A program made the position numbers and the translations under genes. A stretch of DNA of 64,000 bases from Opitutia bacterium (GTDB lineage: Bacteria > Verrucomicrobiota > Verrucomicrobiia > Opitutales > Opitutaceae), in contig JACPPI010000018.1 of the NCBI GenBank assembly GCA_016190985.1, positions 62,001 to 126,000 on the forward strand, read 5' to 3'. Shown one piece after another: positions 60,079 through 64,000 of this stretch. How positions within the stretch are numbered: the stretch's first letter is position 1; every line of letters starts with the position of its first letter. Under the pieces are notes generated by a model, which searched no databases, was not told the DNA's origin, and worked only from the letters and a program-made list of their open reading frames with translations.

Positions 60079-60894
60079 TCAGTCGGTCAGTTTTTCCAGG
60101 TCCTTGGCGGCGCGGCGGGCGTCCCAGTAGTTGACCTCGTCGGATTCGCGGATGAAGGCGGAGAGGAGGGCCTTGTCGCAAAGATTGTTGATCACACGGG
60201 GAATTCCGCGCGAGGCCTTGTAGATGTGGCGCAGCGCCCAGGGCGTGAAATGCGGCCGGCCCATGCTGCCGGAGACGGTCAGGCGGTGGTGGATGTAGCG
60301 GTCCATCTCCTCGCGCAGGAAGGGCCGCAGCTCGTAGTGGACGAGGATGCGCTGCCGGAGCTGGCGGAGTTCCTCGGCGGCGAGCCGGTCCTTCAGCTCG
60401 GTCTGGCCCATGAGGACGATCTGGAGGAGTTTCTGCTTGTCGGTCTCGAGATTGGAGAGGAGGCGCACCTGCTCGAAGACCTCGAAGGAGAGATTCTGGG
60501 CCTCGTCGACGATGAGGACGATCTCTCGGCCCTTGGCGATGCGGTCGAGCAGCACCTGGTTCATCTGGGCGACAAGGTCGTTCTTGCTGCGCGCGAGGTT
60601 GGGCTCGCCCAACTCGGTCAGGATGGCCTTGAGCATCTGCGTCTCGGTGACGCGCGGATTCAGGACGAGGGCCGTGTCGTAGTGGGTGGAATCGAGGTCG
60701 CCGAGGAATTTCCGGCACAGCGTGGTCTTGCCGCAGCCGACCTCGCCGATGAGCACGATGAAGCCCTTTTTCTCCTGCACCCCGTATTTCAGATGCTGCA
60801 GCGCCTCCTGGTGGGTGGCGCTGAGATAGAGGAACTTCGGGTCCGGAGTGATGTGAAACGGCATCTCCGCAAAACCGTAGTAGCTTTGATACAT
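60079..60894 (-). CDS. ExeA/GspA-like AAA+ ATPase
   Basis: A 271-residue ATPase. MYQSYYGFAEMPFHITPDP is the typical start; Walker A is GEVGCGKTT and Walker B IVDEAQNL, and RGIPRVINNLCDKALL the sensor region. ExeA/GspA works with GspB in type II secretion or, as XrtA-associated ATPase, in exosortase EPS clusters. Here it is in an operon with the GspB-like gene, next to the EPS cluster with EpsI, so either role is possible. Confidence 0.9.
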   Translation of the reverse strand: MYQSYYGFAEMPFHITPDPKFLYLSATHQEALQHLKYGVQEKKGFIVLIGEVGCGKTTLCRKFLGDLDSTHYDTALVLNPRVTETQMLKAILTELGEPNLARSKNDLVAQMNQVLLDRIAKGREIVLIVDEAQNLSFEVFEQVRLLSNLETDKQKLLQIVLMGQTELKDRLAAEELRQLRQRILVHYELRPFLREEMDRYIHHRLTVSGSMGRPHFTPWALRHIYKASRGIPRVINNLCDKALLSAFIRESDEVNYWDARRAAKDLEKLTD

Positions 60895-61001
60895 CGCGCG
60901 GGCAACTATCTGGGCCGCACGGGAAAAAGCACGCCAAAACCGCGCGAAGAGCCCGTGAAAAACGTTGCCGAAACGTCCGCCCCCGCCATTTGCTTACCGC
61001 C

Positions 61002-61316
61002 ATGCCCCCCGTGAACATCGGCAAGCTCACCCTCGGGGTTTTCCTGGCGCTCTTTGCGGCGGTGACCCTGTGGGCGGCCGTCTTCTTTGTGCAGATGCAC
61101 CGCGAGGTCACGGCGCTGCGCGCGCAGGAAAGCCTCAACCAACGCCGCCTCGCCGAGGCCGAGGCCCGGCTGCGGGCGCAGGAAAAATATCTCGACCAGC
61201 TCCGGAATGATCCGGCGCTGGTCGAGCGCCTCATCCGCGAAAAACTCGGCTACGCCCAATCGCAGGAGTTCGTTTTCCGGTTTGATGACAAGCCGAAGGA
61301 GCCGGCCCGCCCGTGA
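61002..61316 (+). CDS. FtsB/DivIC-like septum formation initiator
   Basis: A 104-residue bitopic membrane protein. One membrane segment (LTLGVFLALFAAVTLWAAVFF) precedes a coiled coil rich in Arg/Glu/Ala and ends with DPALVERLIREKLGYAQSQEFVFRF, the FtsB/DivIC signature. It would link early and late divisome proteins. The start at 61002 (ATG) is preferred over TTG 60990. GTGA overlap with the next gene. Confidence 0.85.
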   Translation: MPPVNIGKLTLGVFLALFAAVTLWAAVFFVQMHREVTALRAQESLNQRRLAEAEARLRAQEKYLDQLRNDPALVERLIREKLGYAQSQEFVFRFDDKPKEPARP

Positions 61317-62803
61317 ACGCCGGCACTTTGATCGCCGCCTATCGCGCCGCGGGGCAGGGCCAGGTGTTTGCCTTCTGGGATTCGCTCAACCCCGCCGAGC
61401 GGGCGGAGCTGGCCGCGCAAGCCGCCGAGATTGACCTGGCCGAGATCGCGCACCTGAGCCGCACGCTGGTGCTGAAGTCTGCCGGCGCGACCGGCGTGAG
61501 CCTCGACGGCCTGAGCCCGGCGCCGTGCGAGCACCTGCCGGAAAACGGCGGCGAGGCGGCAAGATGGGCGGCAGCCAAAGCCACCGGCGAGGCGGCCTTG
61601 CGTGCCGGACGGGTCGCGGCCTTCACCGTGGCGGGCGGGCAGGGAACGCGCCTCGGCTACGACGGACCGAAGGGCACCTTCGCCGTCACGCCGCTGAAAA
61701 AGAAATCACTTTTCCAGGTGTTCGCGGAAAAAATCCGGTCGGCAGGCCTGCGCCATGGGAAGCCGCTGCACTGGTTCATCATGACCAGCCACGCGAACCA
61801 CGAACGGACGGAGCAGTTCTTCGCGGAGCACAGGTTCTTCGGTTTGGACAAGGCCCGGGTGCATTTCTTCCGGCAAGGCCGCATGCCGGCGGTGGATTTC
61901 GCGGGGAGAATCCTGCTCGAGACCAAATCGTCGCTCGCGCTGAGCCCCGACGGCCACGGCGGCTCGCTCCGCGCGCTGCACCGCAGCGGGGCGCTCGACC
62001 TCATGCAGTCGGAGGGCGTCGACACCATCAGTTACTTCCAGGTCGACAATCCGCTGGTGCGCTGCGTGGACGCGGCGTTCATCGGGTTTCACCTCCAGGC
62101 GCGCGCCGGGATGTCGAGCAAGATGGTGCCCAAGGCCTATCCAGAGGAGCGGGTCGGGTTGTTCTGCCGGCAAAACGGCAAGGTGGTTGTCGTGGAATAC
62201 AGCGACATGCCGCTGGTCATGCAGCGCGAGACCAACCCGGATGGCACGCTCCGTTACGGCGCCGGCAGCATCGCCATCCACGTCATCGACCGGGAGTTCG
62301 CGCGGCGCATGGCCGCGCCAGCCGTCGCCAAGGCTATGGCTGGTTCGTCCAGTCCCGCAAAAAGCGGGACAGGCGAAGCGGTCTTCGGGATTCCGGCACT
62401 GCCTTTCCATCGCGCCGACAAGAAAATCGCGACGATCGATTGTGCGGGCCGACCCGTGAAGCCCGAGAACGCCAACGGCGTGAAGTTCGAGATGTTCGTG
62501 TTCGACGCGCTGCCTTTCGCCGACAACTCCGTCGTCATCGAGACGGCGCGCGCCGACGACTTCAGCCCGGTCAAGAACGCCGAGGGCGTGGACTCGCCGT
62601 CGACCGCCCGCGACGACCAGTTGCGGCAGGCCGCGCGCTGGCTGAGGGCGGCGGGGGCTGCGGTCGAGGCCGACGCCACCGGGCGGCCCAAATGCGGCCT
62701 CGAAATCTCGCCGCTCTTCGGCTACGACGCCGGCTCCTTCGCCGAGCGGTGGCACTCCTTGCCGATCAAGCCGGTCGTGGCCGAGGGGCTGTATTTGGAA
62801 TAG
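61313..62803 (+). CDS. UDP-sugar pyrophosphorylase (UAP1/UGP-like) with repeat-coded insertion
   Basis: A 496-residue UTP-dependent nucleotidyltransferase forming UDP-GlcNAc or UDP-glucose. VAGGQGTRLGYDGPKGTF is the nucleotide-binding signature, and FQVDNPLVR and the VVEYSDMP segment are typical of the eukaryotic-like UAP1 family. Between RRMA and LPFHRADKKI about 25 residues (PAVAKAMAGSSSPAKSGTGE) are coded by a dispersed repeat and absent from the family pattern. It probably supplies nucleotide sugars to the cluster. The GTG start overlaps the FtsB-like stop. Confidence 0.88.
   Translation: MNAGTLIAAYRAAGQGQVFAFWDSLNPAERAELAAQAAEIDLAEIAHLSRTLVLKSAGATGVSLDGLSPAPCEHLPENGGEAARWAAAKATGEAALRAGRVAAFTVAGGQGTRLGYDGPKGTFAVTPLKKKSLFQVFAEKIRSAGLRHGKPLHWFIMTSHANHERTEQFFAEHRFFGLDKARVHFFRQGRMPAVDFAGRILLETKSSLALSPDGHGGSLRALHRSGALDLMQSEGVDTISYFQVDNPLVRCVDAAFIGFHLQARAGMSSKMVPKAYPEERVGLFCRQNGKVVVVEYSDMPLVMQRETNPDGTLRYGAGSIAIHVIDREFARRMAAPAVAKAMAGSSSPAKSGTGEAVFGIPALPFHRADKKIATIDCAGRPVKPENANGVKFEMFVFDALPFADNSVVIETARADDFSPVKNAEGVDSPSTARDDQLRQAARWLRAAGAAVEADATGRPKCGLEISPLFGYDAGSFAERWHSLPIKPVVAEGLYLE
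62318..62370. repeat. PAVAKAMAG repeat plus GTCCCGC hairpin, in frame
   Basis: CCAGCC...GGCTGG (62318-62343) is identical to 35811-35836. A perfect hairpin GTCCCGC-AAAAA-GCGGGAC (62352-62370) follows. Both are within the pyrophosphorylase reading frame. Confidence 0.8.
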
Positions 62804-62820
62804 AACAAAACTTTTTTAAC

Positions 62821-62936
62821 CACGGATTGCACGATGATCACGGATAAATACCCGGGCCAGTTGGTTTGCCTCCATCCGTGTCATCCGGGGTCAAACAGCC
62901 TTGAGCCTTCTCTGCGCACTCTGCGTTCTCTGTGTC
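62821..62936. repeat. CACGGAT and CTCTGTG repeats before the phosphohexomutase gene
   Basis: CACGGAT (62821, 62839) faces ATCCGTG (62874), and CTCTGCGCACTCTGCG plus TTCTCTGTG follow (62911-62935). The gap 62804-62931 holds no gene. Confidence 0.7.
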
Positions 62937-64000
62937 GCCCCCTAACTTGAATTCCACCGACAAAATCTCCGCGGCCGTCAGGGACGGCAAACTGATGGCG
63001 AGCGCCGCCGACAACCTGAACGCCTGGCTGCAGGGCGGGCTGCCGGAGTGGGCCACGCAAAGCCTGGCCGAGCTGATCGAGCGCGGCGAGTGGGCCGAAC
63101 TGAACGACCGGTTCTACCGCTACCTCGAATTCGGCACGGGCGGCATGCGCGGCCGCACGATCGGTCAGGTCGCGGCCCAGGCCGAGACCGGCACGCTTTC
63201 GTCCACCGGCAGTCCCGAGCATGCGGCCGTGGGCAGCAATTTGCTCAACGAGTTCACCCTGGCGCGCGCCGTGATCGGCCTGCACCGCTACATCGCGAAA
63301 TATCTTTCGGCACAGAAAATCACGGCGCAGCCCAAGATCGTCATCGCGCACGACGTGCGGCACTTCTCGCGGCATTTCTGCGAACTGGCGGCCTCCACCT
63401 GGACGCGGCTGGGCGGCGAGGCCGTGATCTTCGACGGGCCGCGCTCGACCCCGCAGCTGAGTTTTTCCGTGCGCTACCTGAAGGCGCATGCGGGTGTGGT
63501 AATAACGGCGAGCCACAATCCGCCGCACGACAACGGCTTCAAGGCCTACTTCACCGACGGCGCGCAGGTCACGCCGCCGCACGACAAGGGCATCATCGCC
63601 GAGGTGGACGCGGTGCCGCTGTCCGCCGTGCACGAATTTCTCACGAAGGATCTGACGAAGGTCGTCACGCTCGGCCGGAAGGCCGACGACGATTACCTGA
63701 GCGCGGCGGCGCAGGCGGCGTTGGACCCGGCGGTTCTGAAAAAAACGGAGCTGCGGGTGGTCTTCACCAACATCCACGGGGTGGGCGCCATCTCGTCGAT
63801 CCCGCTGCTGCATCACGCCGGCGCCAAGATCACGGAGGTGCCCGAGCAACTCGCGTTTGACGCCCGGTTCCCGACGGTGAAGTCACCCAACCCCGAGAAC
63901 ACCGAGGCGCTGACCTTGGCGCTCGCGCTGGCCGAGAAGGGCGGGCACGACCTCGTGATGGCCACCGATCCGGACAGCGACCGCATGGGCGCGGCGGTGC
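62932..64000 (+). CDS. Phosphoglucomutase/phosphomannomutase (3' end outside window)
   Basis: An alpha-D-phosphohexomutase, open to the window edge. FYRYLEFGTGGMRGRTIG is near the N-terminus; the catalytic serine loop is VVITASHNPPHDNGFKAYF; the metal-binding loop ATDPDSDRMG appears just before the edge. It interconverts hexose 1- and 6-phosphates and could feed the pyrophosphorylase upstream. The start is uncertain: GTG 62932, TTG 62947 and ATG 62995 are in frame, and the first lies in a repeat. Confidence 0.9.
   Translation, partial: MSPPNLNSTDKISAAVRDGKLMASAADNLNAWLQGGLPEWATQSLAELIERGEWAELNDRFYRYLEFGTGGMRGRTIGQVAAQAETGTLSSTGSPEHAAVGSNLLNEFTLARAVIGLHRYIAKYLSAQKITAQPKIVIAHDVRHFSRHFCELAASTWTRLGGEAVIFDGPRSTPQLSFSVRYLKAHAGVVITASHNPPHDNGFKAYFTDGAQVTPPHDKGIIAEVDAVPLSAVHEFLTKDLTKVVTLGRKADDDYLSAAAQAALDPAVLKKTELRVVFTNIHGVGAISSIPLLHHAGAKITEVPEQLAFDARFPTVKSPNPENTEALTLALALAEKGGHDLVMATDPDSDRMGAAV

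Noticed and set aside
62995-62997. ATG as start of the phosphohexomutase gene
   Set aside because: Homologues usually have a helix (KISAAVRDGKLMAS) before this point, so an earlier GTG or TTG is more likely.
1-64000. tRNA, rRNA or insertion-sequence transposase genes
   Set aside because: None was seen; no transposase, integrase or tRNA-like cloverleaf could be supported by reading.

Overview
The window reads as a high-GC chromosome segment from a member of Verrucomicrobiota, most likely Opitutaceae. This rests on gene content and style: a TonB-dependent receptor whose mature start carries a VVLSPFKVTTEKD-type segment, a GbsR/MarR-like regulator heading an exopolysaccharide cluster, an EpsI protein, and many short dispersed repeats of the CACGGAT and CTCTGTG kinds. 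The assignment is inference from recognition; no search was run.

Layout. (1) Bases 1-8,000 hold housekeeping genes: the 3' part of a ComF phosphoribosyltransferase, accD, folC, an NAD-dependent sugar epimerase, a DegT-type aminotransferase, queD and a divergent purA. (2) Bases 8,055-18,642 are a beta-glucan (laminarin-like) utilisation locus: GH1 beta-glucosidase, LacI regulator, TonB-dependent receptor, GPH-type sugar symporter, GH30, GH16 and GH17 enzymes. (3) Bases 18,741-25,190 hold guaB, menC-menE, a nucleotidyltransferase module and polX. (4) Bases 25,265-59,247 are a large surface-polysaccharide cluster: GDP-mannose 4,6-dehydratase, two UDP-uronate-type epimerases, a UDP-sugar dehydrogenase, two AsnB proteins, glycosyltransferases, a Wzx-like flippase, a Wzy-like polymerase, a methyltransferase, an acyl carrier protein with AMP-ligase and SDR, a NeuD-like acetyltransferase, EpsI, a second DegT enzyme, an undecaprenyl-phosphate sugar transferase, a CapD/WbpM-type epimerase-dehydratase, an O-antigen ligase and a DUF4838 lipoprotein. 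(5) Bases 59,258-64,000 hold a GspB-like protein, an ExeA-like ATPase, an FtsB-like protein, a UDP-sugar pyrophosphorylase and the start of a phosphohexomutase. The last two probably feed nucleotide sugars to the cluster.

The most unusual aspect is what sits between these genes. Eight small toxin-antitoxin-like or regulator modules lie within about 51 kb. Three of them (HTH gene at 5,160; small ORF plus nucleotidyltransferase at 31,438; DUF4160/DUF2442 at 35,103) lie between an intact gene and a diverged, truncated second copy of that gene's 3' end. Four others end in a 4-base ATGA or GTGA overlap with the next operon gene. Most have a recognisable promoter whose -10 box lies 5-7 bases before the start codon, which predicts leaderless mRNAs.

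A second layer is a dense population of short hairpin and tandem repeats of at least seven families. Several sit in frame inside coding sequences (an epimerase, the UDP-sugar dehydrogenase, the second DegT enzyme, the UDP-sugar pyrophosphorylase, the GspB-like protein), much like Rickettsia palindromic elements. The Wzx/Wzy stretch (about 36,554-39,165) is visibly poorer in G+C and begins exactly where an FkbH-like gene is cut off, which points to replacement by transferred DNA.
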